DNA of 64,000 bases from Rhynchopus sp. YZ270_cl-10. Its lineage: Eukaryota; Euglenozoa; Diplonemea; Diplonemida; Diplonemidae. Shown here one piece after another: positions 1-10,773 of this stretch. A program made the position numbers and the translations under genes. The stretch covers positions 372,001 through 436,000 of the forward strand of contig OZ037848.1 in assembly GCA_964035575.1 (NCBI GenBank), read 5' to 3'. The notes below the pieces were generated by a model, which searched no databases, was not told where the DNA came from, and worked only from the letters and a program-made list of their open reading frames with translations. Every line of letters begins with the position of its first letter. Positions within the stretch are counted from its first letter, which is position 1.

Positions 1-8
1 GTCCGACC

Positions 9-701
9 CTACTGCTTCTTTGCGTAGAACTGCGTCTCAAGCAGTGTCTTCTCAGGGTTGTTGATGTTAGCGACGTAGCCGTCCCAGTTCCCCGTGCGTG
101 CACCGTCACCTGCAACAATACGGCGGAAGTGGTACTCAGGGATCGTCACCTCTCCGTTCAGGTATGTGGAGTTGCGCACCCACATGCCACCAAGACCGTC
201 GTCCACGTAGTACATGTCAAAGTCCACAAGGAAGTCAGACACACCAATCTGCGAAACTTCCGGTCTGATGGAAGCCAGTGTGCGTGCAGCGTTGAACGAC
301 ACCTTGTACACAAGCTCTGAGTAGCGTGCTGACTTGTACGTAGTCTCACCCATGTCGCTGTTTGTCCATCCCCAGTTGCGCGACCCAAACACGTCCACGT
401 GGCAGGCGTTGTCGCTGTTCTCCCACTTGCAGTTCGCGAAGGACACAACCTCATCGCTCAGCGGGTTTCCATCCATGTAGAACAGTCCGTGCAGTGTGGA
501 CGGCACCTGTGCAGGTGTGTTTGCGCTGTTTGCAATCGTCAGGTGTGTGTCCACCTCAGTGGACTGGTACGCGTGCAGCGAGTACGCAGTGCAGTCACGC
601 CAAAAGGACCACGAGAACGTGCATGGCCTGTAGATCTCACCCTCAGTGATCTGTGCAGTGCAGTGTGCTGCAGCTGCGAGAAGAAGTGCGTGGCGGAGCA
701 T
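9..701 (-). CDS. secreted 230-aa protein, array copy 1
   Basis: Encodes a 230-residue protein of a family I do not recognise. Residues 1-17 (MLRHALLLAAAAHCTAQ) read as a cleavable signal peptide, so the product is probably secreted or surface-bound. The mature part has four Cys (27, 37, 91, 100), which could form two disulfides, and one N-glycosylation sequon (NST at 177-179). There is no membrane segment after the signal peptide. The frame stays open upstream of this ATG, but only from a TTG codon and without coding character, so the ATG before the signal peptide was chosen. This copy differs from copies 2-4 at a few residues: SWSFW for SWFFW, EVSQIG for EIRQIG, and GEVTIPE for GQIRIPE. It is the most diverged member and lies beyond the transposon nest at 1.8-5.3 kb. 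Confidence 0.85.
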   Translation of the reverse strand: MLRHALLLAAAAHCTAQITEGEIYRPCTFSWSFWRDCTAYSLHAYQSTEVDTHLTIANSANTPAQVPSTLHGLFYMDGNPLSDEVVSFANCKWENSDNACHVDVFGSRNWGWTNSDMGETTYKSARYSELVYKVSFNAARTLASIRPEVSQIGVSDFLVDFDMYYVDDGLGGMWVRNSTYLNGEVTIPEYHFRRIVAGDGARTGNWDGYVANINNPEKTLLETQFYAKKQ

Positions 702-1816
702 TGTCTTGTTGTGTTGGTTTGTAGTCCTTGCGGTGTGCGGTGTGTGAATGTGGGTCAAGGTGGCTGGTGTTGGGATCGGGGTAGTTGGAAAGTAAACTGG
801 GAGAGGATGTACTTTGAGTATATATTTCTGATATAATACCTTGCGGAGTGTTGGATAAAAGAATTTCTGTACACACAATGCATCATTGCACGACAGAAGC
901 CATCTCTTCCGTGTGAGAGACAATCAAGTATCCAGTGAGGTTCGAAAGATTATTACAAGCTTCTTCTGCTCAACTCATCTTGTATTAACAACCCATGAAA
1001 CGAAACAATAATACAACACGCCAACGGCACTGTATCAAGTTGTGAAGAAAAGAAAAAAGAAAAACACCAACCGCAAGACTTGGCATCAGAACGGGAAGCA
1101 AAAGGCAATATGTCACCCCTCTGGCTATGGTTGTTATCATCATGTGAGCTATGTTGAGGTAAACTAAGCACAATCACTGTACAACAGGTACATGACTTTG
1201 CCTTGTGCACCCACCTGTCCCATGATCACCCGTTCACGTGCCCATCTCGCTAACAGCACAGTGTGAAGTTCTTGAGTCAAAAACACAAGACTAAAGTGCA
1301 CTTATTTGAATCCAAACAAGGAATGTCTGGAAGAAAATAGGGTATATTTGGGGAGGGGAATGATTTCACGTTTGCTTCGTTGCACCACTGCATGAGGAAG
1401 AGCATTGAACTGAGAGCTGAACATTCGTTCTGCTGTCTTCAAGCCCTAGCAAGCTGAGTGTGTACAAGCAAAGACAGCGGCACATCAACGGGAGATGCGT
1501 GGGGAGAGAGGGAGAAGAATAAACACCAAACACGTGCTTGACTTGGCTGTGAAGACAGGACGACAAAACTGGAAGTGTGCAGGCGACAATGCACCTACCC
1601 ACACCAACTACTCCCATTCTCCATGCCACACGGTGGGTTTCTGCTTGGGAAGGGCTTTGGACGGGACAACGTGTCCAAAAGTCCATGATAAAAAAAAACG
1701 AGAAATAAAAGTAAAAAGTTGGAAGCACAAACACCTCTGTCAACACAGGTGTCTGTTCTCCGTGGGGAAAAGCAAAAAATATATTAAAAAATAAGAAGTT
1801 CTCAAGTCACAATAGC

Positions 1817-1847
<31 letters not shown>

Positions 1848-1857
1848 CAAGTAATTG

Positions 1858-2731
1858 CAGGGAAGTTCCTAAGTGAGACCGAGAACATGAAATTCTGGAT
1901 TTTAGTTTTTTTTTCCTTTTTTTTTTTTCCTTTTTTCCTTGGGGGGCTTTCTTGTGGTTTCTTGTGGTTTCTGGTGGGTTTCACTGTAGGTGACACACCA
2001 CCAGTGTGGTGAAATGGTCGAAACTCTCAAAAGCAAGAGTTTTCAGGGGGCAAGAAAAAAAAATTGACACCAAAATCCTGCACCATCCAGGGCTGTATCC
2101 CCAATTTTTTTTGCCTGCGGCGCCATTTTTCATTTTTTGCTCTGCAAAAAAGGGTTCGTTGGAAGCTGGATTTTTACACCGTACCCAAAATTTTTTGCCT
2201 GCGGCGCCATTTATATTATTTTTTTGCTCCGCAAAAAGAGAAGTGCAAACGCCTCACCGTTCATCGGCGGAAGCACTGGTTCCACGGGTTATCGAACCCC
2301 AGAGAGCTACCACGAGGGAGCGTATATGCAGGCACAAAATCACTGCCCCATCCAAATAATATTCCCAACGTCTTTGGGGATCCCCTTGCATTTTGCAGCC
2401 AAAATGCAACTAGACCAAAGCTGCAAAAAGTTCCGCGCGCGTGTAGCGCGCCCGGATTTGGGACCCCTTTTTGAATTTCGAGGGGCGGTTAAAGTGGGCC
2501 CAGAATCACAGTTCTGACACTCATTTAGCATTGTGAGCAACGTACTAGTTGTCGTAACCAAAATTTGTATCAATCAAGAACTTGTCCATTTTCTCGAAAT
2601 GACCCCACTACAGTGAGGGTAGAGCTCGGAAAGCCCGAAAAAGGGCAAAAAACCCCACCCAAAAAAAGGAAAAAAACGGGAACATAAATCCAGAATTTTG
2701 CTGTTTTTTCCGAGAACAAGGGGCAACCCTG
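1858..2731 (+). mobile_element. non-autonomous hAT-type transposon A1
   Basis: Ends are CAGGGAAGTTCCT and, on the other strand, CAGGGTTGCCCCT (10 of 13 match). It is flanked by the 8-bp target duplication AGTAATTG (1850-1857 and 2732-2739), and removing it restores the end of element X. CAGGG ends with 8-bp duplications are the hallmark of the hAT superfamily. The 874-bp interior has two copies of a GCCTGCGGCGCCAT core (about 2112 and 2203) that also occurs in the hATs at 3.9-5.3 and 35.1-36.5 kb, and a tRNA-like repeat at 2239-2320. No coding capacity. Confidence 0.82.
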
Positions 2732-3391
2732 AGTAATTGCTATCGGAAAAAAAACCGGGTGTGCTGTGGAACTCCACTCTGAAAAAAATATAATCTACAA
2801 CACGCCAGCATTCTGCTCTTCTGCAGGTATGCTAAAACGCTCTTCGTACGCTGGCCCCACTGGGATGCCTGCATCTGAAACGTTCAAACAGTGGGGCTGT
2901 CCTCTTCGTCCAGCACCATCTGCTCGATCGCGTTATTGGACGTAGTCTCGGCAGGCTCGATAACCATTCGCTCGGGCGGCCTCGGCATGTTCCAGCTCGT
3001 AGTCGTCCACAGGCTCCCACGCATCGTCGTCGTCATCAGAGCAGTGCGGAAGGAACACATAATGCACAGACGACAACACGTCGTCGATCGCACCAGGCAT
3101 CGTCACATCAGCACCTCCAGAAAATCGCCAGGATGCTATGGTGGTTCCGAAAATCGCGCGGAGTTATCCACAGCACACCCCATTTTTTTTCTTAGCAATT
3201 AGTTGTTCTTGTTATTATTGTTTTCCACACACCTTCCTTCAACCCTTGTAGGATCAGTTCGTATTTTTTTCGCGAAAACATGAAATTACACATTTCAAGA
3301 GAACAAAAAATTAAAAAGGGTTCGCCCCCTCAATGGGACGTCGTAAACCATAATTCCTCAGTGTCAGCCGCATCATTTCAATGAAACCAAA

Positions 3392-3885
3392 AAGTGGCTT
3401 ATTTGCATTTTTGGGCTCCGCCCGTGCAGCGGTGGGGTCATTTCGGAAAATTGGACAATTTTTTGACCACTTAAATTTTGAGAAATATGAGCCCGGTTCC
3501 TTATACGTGGGCCCATTTTTGGCCAAAATTTTTCTCAAAATCGACGAAATTAAAATTAGACCCCTTACCCCCCCCCAGAATCATTTCAATACACTACCTG
3601 TATTGGTTGCTGACGCGTGTATACAGGAAGGTTGGGAAAAGTGGCTTATTTGCATTTTTGGGCTCCGCCCGTGCAGCGGTGGGGTCATTTCGGAAAATTG
3701 GACAATTTTTTGACCACTTAAATTTTGAGAAATATGAGCCCGGTTCCTTATACGTGGGCCCATTTTTGGCCAAAATTTTTCTCAAAATCGACGAAATTAA
3801 AATTAGACCCCTTACCCCCCCCCAGAATCATTTCAATACACTACCTGTATTGGTTGCTGACGCGTGTATACAGGAAGGTTGGGAA
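3392..3885 (+). repeat. two tandem 247-bp units of element X
   Basis: Two near-identical units, each starting GTGGCTTATTTGCATTTTTG and ending GGAAGGTTGGGA, on a 247-bp period. They carry the CCGCCCGTGCAGYGGTGGGG motif shared by several unrelated repeats in this window. The corresponding part of the other X copies has three 262-bp units (16674-17460) or one (reverse, about 38160-38402), so unit number varies between insertions. Confidence 0.85.
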
Positions 3886-3901
3886 AATAGCGCTTGCAAC
3901 C

Positions 3902-5312
3902 CAGGGATGTTGCTAAACCGCGTAGTGGAATTCCAAAATCCTTGAGAGGTCGTTTTTTTTACGGGAAATTTTACGTGGGGAAGTCGTTTTTTTTACGGGA
4001 AATTTTACGCGGGAAATCCTTTTTTTTTTCCGGGAAATTTTGAGGAGTCTTTTTTTTTTTACGGGAAAATTCTGTAGGGTTGACCCGGGAGGCTGTACCT
4101 TCAATTTTTTTTTTTGCCTGCGGCGCCATTTTTCATTTTTTGCTCCGCAAAAAGGGTTCGTTGAGTGACTGCTCTGTGGTGTAAATAGCTATATTTTTAC
4201 ACCGTACCCTAATTTTTTTCGCCTGCGGCGCCATTTTATATTATTTTTTTTTGCTTCGCAAAAAAAAATTCAGTTCCGTATGTTCCCGATGGTACTTGTC
4301 TTCTGAAGGAAAAGTACAAAGTGAACGTGGGGGCAGTTTGCGTAGTTGCAAACTTTGCTGCATGTTGTGACCCCACCATTTGACGGACGGAGCACGTCGA
4401 ACCCAATAAGGAGTGAGAAAGAAGGATATGGCCAAAGAAAAAAGTAGCGTACCGTGCGCCTGCGGCGCAAGCTTGCATTACACCCTTCTTATGACATAGT
4501 TTGGCTGCGAAAAAAGTGCAATTTTAAGCGCAATTTTGAAATGTGGCGTACCGTGGCTTCGCCAGAACGCGGTTTTTTCGAAGTTTTCTTGGAAAATGGG
4601 GACACTCTCGCACGGGTTTTGTAGGCTGCACCGGTAGTGCACTCCCCGTCTTTGGTTGCTGTTGAACAAGGATTCTCTCTCCTGACTACATCTACGCAAA
4701 GAGACGCCACCGCCTTTCTCACAGCACTATTGAGAAGCTGATGGTTCTTCATGAACAGGCACCGAGTTTAACAACGGAAAGATGGGGAATATTCTTGAAC
4801 ACGCTGTTGCCTTGTTTCTCAGCACAAGCGTAACAGGTTCAAGAGAAAACGGAGGTGTTCCTGCTGATGGCGGAGGAGTTGGAAGACTTCGCTCCCCGTA
4901 TTTGCTTTCGGAATTGAGCTTCTGAGGACCTTTTTCGCGCGCAGCGCGAATTTTTTTTTCTCCAAAACTGGTGCTTTCGGAAGTCGGTCAACGACCTGTC
5001 AATATCAGGGGGTGTGTGTATAGAGTCCCTGTGTCAGCGACCTGTCAGCGACCTGTCAATATCGACCCCTCCCGGAGCACCAAAAACGAAAGAAATTGGA
5101 CGTGGGGTTCTCAAAATTTTCGGGGAAAACGGCATATTTAGCGATAAGTGTGTTCGAAACGTATCATGTGGGCAAAAAAATTATGATTTTCACCACCAGA
5201 CATGGGTCAGGGTCGAAAAATGTACCTTTTTCCCGTGTAAAAAAACCCGTAAAAAAACCCGAATTCCAAGCCCAAAAAGTGCGATTTTCGTAACTGTTTA
5301 GCGTCAGGTCTG
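3902..5312 (+). mobile_element. non-autonomous hAT-type transposon B
   Basis: Flanked by the 8-bp duplication TTGCAACC (3894-3901 and 5313-5320); the pre-insertion site is intact in array units 2 and 3. Terminal inverted repeats are imperfect: CAGGGATGTTGCTAAAC against CAGACCTGACGCTAAAC (12 of 17). The 1,411-bp interior holds the GCCTGCGGCGCC core twice (about 4115 and 4220), a GCGTACCGTGGCTTCGCCAG segment shared with 17.6-17.8 and 32.4-32.5 kb, and a GACAGGTCGCTGACAGG motif (reverse, about 4990 and 5035-5075) shared with 43.6 and 45.6 kb. No open frame suggests a transposase. Confidence 0.85.
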
Positions 5313-5418
5313 TTGCAACCTCTGTATACTCATAAACAATGAAATCGTAAAATCACCCACAAAATGTCCTTTGATAGCCAGAACCATCGTATGGGAAGAT
5401 GAACACTCCTGTCCGACC

Positions 5419-6111
5419 CTACTGCTTCTTTGCGTAGAACTGCGTCTCAAGCAGTGTCTTCTCAGGGTTGTTGATGTTAGCGACGTAGCCGTCCCAGTTC
5501 CCCGTGCGTGCACCGTCACCTGCAACAATACGGCGGAAGTGGTACTCAGGGATTCTGATCTGTCCGTTCAGGTACGTGGAGTTGCGCACCCACATGCCAC
5601 CAAGACCGTCGTCCACGTAGTACATGTCAAAGTCCACAAGGAAGTCAGACACACCAATCTGCCTAATCTCGGGCCTGATGGAAGCGAGTGTGCGTGCAGC
5701 GTTGAACGACACCTTGTACACAAGCTCTGAGTAGCGTGCTGACTTGTACGTAGTCTCGCCCATGTCGCTGTTTGTCCATCCCCAGTTGCGCGACCCAAAC
5801 ACGTCCACGTGGCAGGCGTTGTCGCTGTTCTCCCACTTGCAGTTCGCGAAGGACACAACCTCATCGCTCAGCGGGTTTCCGTCCATGTAGAACAGTCCGT
5901 GCAGTGTGGACGGCACCTGTGCAGGTGTGTTTGCGCTGTTTGCAATCGTCAGGTGTGTGTCCACCTCAGTGGACTGGTACGCGTGCAGCGAGTACGCAGT
6001 GCAGTCACGCCAAAAGAACCACGAGAACGTGCATGGCCTGTAGATCTCACCCTCAGTGATCTGTGCAGTGCAGTGTGCTGCAGCTGCGAGAAGAAGTGCG
6101 TGGCGGAGCAT
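5419..6111 (-). CDS. secreted 230-aa protein, array copy 2
   Basis: Same 230-residue secreted protein as at 9-701, with signal peptide, Cys 27/37/91/100 and the NST sequon. By eye, the gene and the 1.1 kb upstream of it look identical to copy 3, so the duplication is recent or the copies are homogenised by gene conversion. The gene starts 1,858 bp before copy 3. Function unknown; an abundant secreted or wall/mucus component is one reading of the gene amplification, but nothing in the sequence proves it. Confidence 0.88.
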   Translation of the reverse strand: MLRHALLLAAAAHCTAQITEGEIYRPCTFSWFFWRDCTAYSLHAYQSTEVDTHLTIANSANTPAQVPSTLHGLFYMDGNPLSDEVVSFANCKWENSDNACHVDVFGSRNWGWTNSDMGETTYKSARYSELVYKVSFNAARTLASIRPEIRQIGVSDFLVDFDMYYVDDGLGGMWVRNSTYLNGQIRIPEYHFRRIVAGDGARTGNWDGYVANINNPEKTLLETQFYAKKQ

Positions 6112-7276
6112 TGTCTTGTTGTGTTGGTTTGTAGTCCTTGCGGTGTGCGGTGTGTGAATGTGGGTCAAGGTGGCTGGTGTTGGGATCGGGGTAGTTGGAA
6201 AGTAAACTGGGAGAGGATGTACTTTGAGTATATATTTCTGATATAATACCTTGCGGAGTGTTGGATAAAAGAATTTCTGTACACACAATGCATCATTGCA
6301 CGACAGAAGCCATCTCTTCCGTGTGAGAGACAATCAAGTATCCAGTAAGGTTCGTAAGACTATTACAAGCTTCTTCTGCTCAAGTCATCATGAACAAAAC
6401 ATGAAATGAAAAAAATAATGCAACACGCCAACGGCACTATTAATTTTTAAAAAAAAAGAAAGAAAAACAGTGCTTGACATCAGAACGGGCAGCAGACGTT
6501 TACACGCCACACCTGGTATCATGGGGCAATGAAGGACGCTGACTGTACAACAGGTACATGACTTTGCCTTGTGCACCCACCTGTCCATGATCACCCGTTC
6601 ACGTGCCCATCTCGCTAAGCAGCACAGTGTGAAGTTCTTGAGTCAAAAACACAAGACTAAAGTGCACTTATTTGAATCCAAACGAGGAATGTCTGGAAGA
6701 AAATAGGGTATATTTGGGGAGGGGAATGATTTCACGTTTGCTTCGTTGCACCACTGCATGAGGAAGAGCATTGAACTGAGAGCTGAACATTCGTTCTGCT
6801 GTCTTCAAGCCCTAGCAAGCTGAGTGTGTACAAGCAAAGACAGCGGCACATCAACGGGAGATGCGTGGGGAGAGAGGGAGAAGAATAAACACCAAACACG
6901 TGCTTGACTTGGCTGTGAAGACAGGACGACAAAACTGGAAGTGTGCAGGCGACAATGCACCTACCCACACCAACTACTCCCATTCTCCATGCCACACGGT
7001 GGGTTTCTGCTTGGGAAGGCTTTGGACGGGACAACGTGTCCAAAAGTCCATGATAAAAAAAAACCTAGAAATAAAAGTAAAAAGTTGGAAGTGCAAACAC
7101 CTCTGTCAACACAGGTGTCTGTTCTCCGTACAAATAAAAAAAATACGAAGTTCTCAAGTCACAATAGCGCTTGCAACCTCTGTATAATCATAAACAATGA
7201 AATCGTAAAATCACCCACAAAATGTCCTTTGATAGCCAGAACCATCGTATGGGAAGATGAACACTCCTGTCCGACC

Positions 7277-7969
7277 CTACTGCTTCTTTGCGTAGAACTG
7301 CGTCTCAAGCAGTGTCTTCTCAGGGTTGTTGATGTTAGCGACGTAGCCGTCCCAGTTCCCCGTGCGTGCACCGTCACCTGCAACAATACGGCGGAAGTGG
7401 TACTCAGGGATTCTGATCTGTCCGTTCAGGTACGTGGAGTTGCGCACCCACATGCCACCAAGACCGTCGTCCACGTAGTACATGTCAAAGTCCACAAGGA
7501 AGTCAGACACACCAATCTGCCTAATCTCGGGCCTGATGGAAGCGAGTGTGCGTGCAGCGTTGAACGACACCTTGTACACAAGCTCTGAGTAGCGTGCTGA
7601 CTTGTACGTAGTCTCGCCCATGTCGCTGTTTGTCCATCCCCAGTTGCGCGACCCAAACACGTCCACGTGGCAGGCGTTGTCGCTGTTCTCCCACTTGCAG
7701 TTCGCGAAGGACACAACCTCATCGCTCAGCGGGTTTCCGTCCATGTAGAACAGTCCGTGCAGTGTGGACGGCACCTGTGCAGGTGTGTTTGCGCTGTTTG
7801 CAATCGTCAGGTGTGTGTCCACCTCAGTGGACTGGTACGCGTGCAGCGAGTACGCAGTGCAGTCACGCCAAAAGAACCACGAGAACGTGCATGGCCTGTA
7901 GATCTCACCCTCAGTGATCTGTGCAGTGCAGTGTGCTGCAGCTGCGAGAAGAAGTGCGTGGCGGAGCAT
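7277..7969 (-). CDS. secreted 230-aa protein, array copy 3
   Basis: Central member of the exact 1,858-bp tandem period. Its protein is the same as copies 2 and 4. The C-terminal half is rich in aromatic and acidic residues (VDFDMYYVDDGLGG around 159-172), followed by the sequon at 177-179. The upstream DNA is the array spacer, so any promoter or trans-splice acceptor used by copies 1-3 must lie in it. The coding region is GC-rich against an A/T-rich spacer, as in other strongly coding genes of the window. Confidence 0.88.
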   Translation of the reverse strand: MLRHALLLAAAAHCTAQITEGEIYRPCTFSWFFWRDCTAYSLHAYQSTEVDTHLTIANSANTPAQVPSTLHGLFYMDGNPLSDEVVSFANCKWENSDNACHVDVFGSRNWGWTNSDMGETTYKSARYSELVYKVSFNAARTLASIRPEIRQIGVSDFLVDFDMYYVDDGLGGMWVRNSTYLNGQIRIPEYHFRRIVAGDGARTGNWDGYVANINNPEKTLLETQFYAKKQ

Positions 7970-9134
7970 TGTCTTGTTGTGTTGGTTTGTAGTCCTTGCG
8001 GTGTGCGGTGTGTGAATGTGGGTCAAGGTGGCTGGTGTTGGGATCGGGGTAGTTGGAAAGTAAACTGGGAGAGGATGTACTTTGAGTATATATTTCTGAT
8101 ATAATACCTTGCGGAGTGTTGGATAAAAGAATTTCTGTACACACAATGCATCATTGCACGACAGAAGCCATCTCTTCCGTGTGAGAGACAATCAAGTATC
8201 CAGTAAGGTTCGTAAGACTATTACAAGCTTCTTCTGCTCAAGTCATCATGAACAAAACATGAAATGAAAAAAATAATGCAACACGCCAACGGCACTATTA
8301 ATTTTTAAAAAAAAAGAAAGAAAAACAGTGCTTGACATCAGAACGGGCAGCAGACGTTTACACGCCACACCTGGTATCATGGGGCAATGAAGGACGCTGA
8401 CTGTACAACAGGTACATGACTTTGCCTTGTGCACCCACCTGTCCATGATCACCCGTTCACGTGCCCATCTCGCTAAGCAGCACAGTGTGAAGTTCTTGAG
8501 TCAAAAACACAAGACTAAAGTGCACTTATTTGAATCCAAACGAGGAATGTCTGGAAGAAAATAGGGTATATTTGGGGAGGGGAATGATTTCACGTTTGCT
8601 TCGTTGCACCACTGCATGAGGAAGAGCATTGAACTGAGAGCTGAACATTCGTTCTGCTGTCTTCAAGCCCTAGCAAGCTGAGTGTGTACAAGCAAAGACA
8701 GCGGCACATCAACGGGAGATGCGTGGGGAGAGAGGGAGAAGAATAAACACCAAACACGTGCTTGACTTGGCTGTGAAGACAGGACGACAAAACTGGAAGT
8801 GTGCAGGCGACAATGCACCTACCCACACCAACTACTCCCATTCTCCATGCCACACGGTGGGTTTCTGCTTGGGAAGGCTTTGGACGGGACAACGTGTCCA
8901 AAAGTCCATGATAAAAAAAAACCTAGAAATAAAAGTAAAAAGTTGGAAGTGCAAACACCTCTGTCAACACAGGTGTCTGTTCTCCGTACAAATAAAAAAA
9001 ATACGAAGTTCTCAAGTCACAATAGCGCTTGCAACCTCTGTATAATCATAAACAATGAAATCGTAAAATCACCCACAAAATGTCCTTTGATAGCCAGAAC
9101 CATCGTATGGGAAGATGAACACTCCTGTCCGACC

Positions 9135-9827
9135 CTACTGCTTCTTTGCGTAGAACTGCGTCTCAAGCAGTGTCTTCTCAGGGTTGTTGATGTTAGCGAC
9201 GTAGCCGTCCCAGTTCCCCGTGCGTGCACCGTCACCTGCAACAATACGGCGGAAGTGGTACTCAGGGATTCTGATCTGTCCGTTCAGGTACGTGGAGTTG
9301 CGCACCCACATGCCACCAAGACCGTCGTCCACGTAGTACATGTCAAAGTCCACAAGGAAGTCAGACACACCAATCTGCCTAATCTCGGGCCTGATGGAAG
9401 CGAGTGTGCGTGCAGCGTTGAACGACACCTTGTACACAAGCTCTGAGTAGCGTGCTGACTTGTACGTAGTCTCGCCCATGTCGCTGTTTGTCCATCCCCA
9501 GTTGCGCGACCCAAACACGTCCACGTGGCAGGCGTTGTCGCTGTTCTCCCACTTGCAGTTCGCGAAGGACACAACCTCATCGCTCAGCGGGTTTCCGTCC
9601 ATGTAGAACAGTCCGTGCAGTGTGGACGGCACCTGTGCAGGTGTGTTTGCGCTGTTTGCAATCGTCAGGTGTGTGTCCACCTCAGTGGACTGGTACGCGT
9701 GCAGCGAGTACGCAGTGCAGTCACGCCAGAAGAACCACGAGAACGTGCACGGCCTGTAGATCTCACCCTCAGTGATCTGTGCAGTGCAGTGTGCTGCAGC
9801 TGCGAGAAGAAGTGCGTGGCGGAGCAT
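9135..9827 (-). CDS. secreted 230-aa protein, array copy 4 (5'-most)
   Basis: The 5'-most copy in the transcription direction. Its protein is identical to copies 2 and 3, but it carries a few silent differences (for example near 9729 and 9750). Similarity to the array spacer stops about 15 bp upstream of the ATG, near 9842, and unrelated DNA follows. This copy therefore has a different leader from the other three. It may be the founding gene whose body was amplified with a new spacer, or it marks the breakpoint of the array. Confidence 0.87.
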   Translation of the reverse strand: MLRHALLLAAAAHCTAQITEGEIYRPCTFSWFFWRDCTAYSLHAYQSTEVDTHLTIANSANTPAQVPSTLHGLFYMDGNPLSDEVVSFANCKWENSDNACHVDVFGSRNWGWTNSDMGETTYKSARYSELVYKVSFNAARTLASIRPEIRQIGVSDFLVDFDMYYVDDGLGGMWVRNSTYLNGQIRIPEYHFRRIVAGDGARTGNWDGYVANINNPEKTLLETQFYAKKQ

Positions 9828-10773
9828 TGTCTTGTTGTGTGTTTTTCTTGTGTCCTTGATAGGGTGGTAAAGTTTGCAATTACTGGTGGCTGTTTGATAC
9901 CACATGTTGCCAGCCCCTTTAAAAAAAGATGGAATTGCTGAAAAGCATGAAGATGGCAGACAGGGGGAAAAAATATGACCAGACCCCTTTGTTCTTTTCA
10001 TTTTCATTTGGGTTTTCACAGCATCCAAACACAATGGGGAGCCCTGTTCGTTGTGCACATAGCTTGTTTGCTTTATTTGTACAGCAAATTGGTGATAGAG
10101 CTAAAAGTTCGTGAATATTGGCGATTAGTAAACCAGTTTTTGTCTGTAATGTTTTGGTTCTTAATCTCATTACTTTTAGGAATTTTGGAAGGAAAACAAA
10201 ATGGTTTGACGAATCAGTCCTAATACCTGATCACGCTGTGGTTTACCATTTTATTTCGTCATTTGCTATTTTGTTTTTTTTGCTTTAATTCTGCTTGTTT
10301 GCTGTGAATTGACTGAAACCGTACCCGCAACCCCCGCCCGCCCCACCCCGAATTTAATACTTTGCCTCCTTCGTCGTGTGTCGTGACAAAATTGTTTCTT
10401 TTTTGTTGAAAAATATATTCGGCAACGTGCACAGGTATCATCAACTGTGGTACCCACACATCCCACCCTTTTTTTGTTTATTCATTTCCCCTTTTTTTTG
10501 TGGTAAAACCCCAAATTTCAACGCGTCTCGAAGTGACGCGTACACATTACTCACATCCCCACACCCCCTTTCAAAAAAAAACAAAACCACACCCCACACA
10601 GTTACAAAAATAATACCAAAGAAAAGTGGAACATAATTGTCCACATTTTTTTAAAACCGAAACGGCAGAAGAAAAAAAAAAGGGGGAGGCTTTTTCGACA
10701 CGCCATCTCAACCACCACCAGCAGTTCCAGAAGAAATGCTCCGGAATATAAGGAGGTCTTTTCTTCTTCTCTT
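9828..10773. other. gene-free spacer
   Basis: A/T-rich DNA with many homopolymer runs between array copy 4 and SmD3. The sequence upstream of copy 4 is unique in the window. I see no convincing coding, RNA or transposon structure. Confidence 0.5.

Larger units (their letters stand above)
1819..3885 (+). mobile_element. composite element X, copy a, with a nested hAT
   Basis: Insertion into the array spacer bounded by an 8-bp direct repeat AATAGCGC (1811-1818 and 3886-3893); the empty site is present in the intact units at about 7163. It starts with an A-run and then ACAAGTAATTG, is interrupted by a hAT at 1858-2731, and resumes at 2740. Module 1 has inverted ends AACAAGTAATTGCTA and its complement (to about 3205) and contains a degraded open frame. 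Module 2 starts near 3224 with ACCTTCCTTCAACCC, contains two 247-bp tandem units, and ends GGAAGGTTGGGA. The same two modules occur together at 16.1-17.5 kb and, reversed, at 38.1-38.9 kb. No transposase is seen; the superfamily is uncertain. Confidence 0.75.
9..9842 (-). repeat. tandem gene array, 1,858-bp unit
   Basis: Each unit is one 693-bp gene plus about 1,165 bp of spacer. The starts of copies 2, 3 and 4 are exactly 1,858 bp apart. The copy 1 spacer (702-1818) is alignable to the others but diverged around 1000-1170. It is broken after 1818 by two abutting transposon insertions and resumes at 5313. The spacers (702-1818, 6112-7276, 7970-9134) hold only short, weak open frames and an A-run rich stretch; I see no second gene in them. 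Confidence 0.9.

Noticed and set aside
702-923. N-terminal extension of array copies by 74 residues
   Set aside because: It starts at a TTG codon, lacks coding character, and would bury the signal peptide.
1819-1847. Poly(A) tail marking element X as a retroposon
   Set aside because: The A-run lies at the start of X on the same strand, directly after the target duplication, which is wrong for a retroposon in either orientation. Slippage is simpler.
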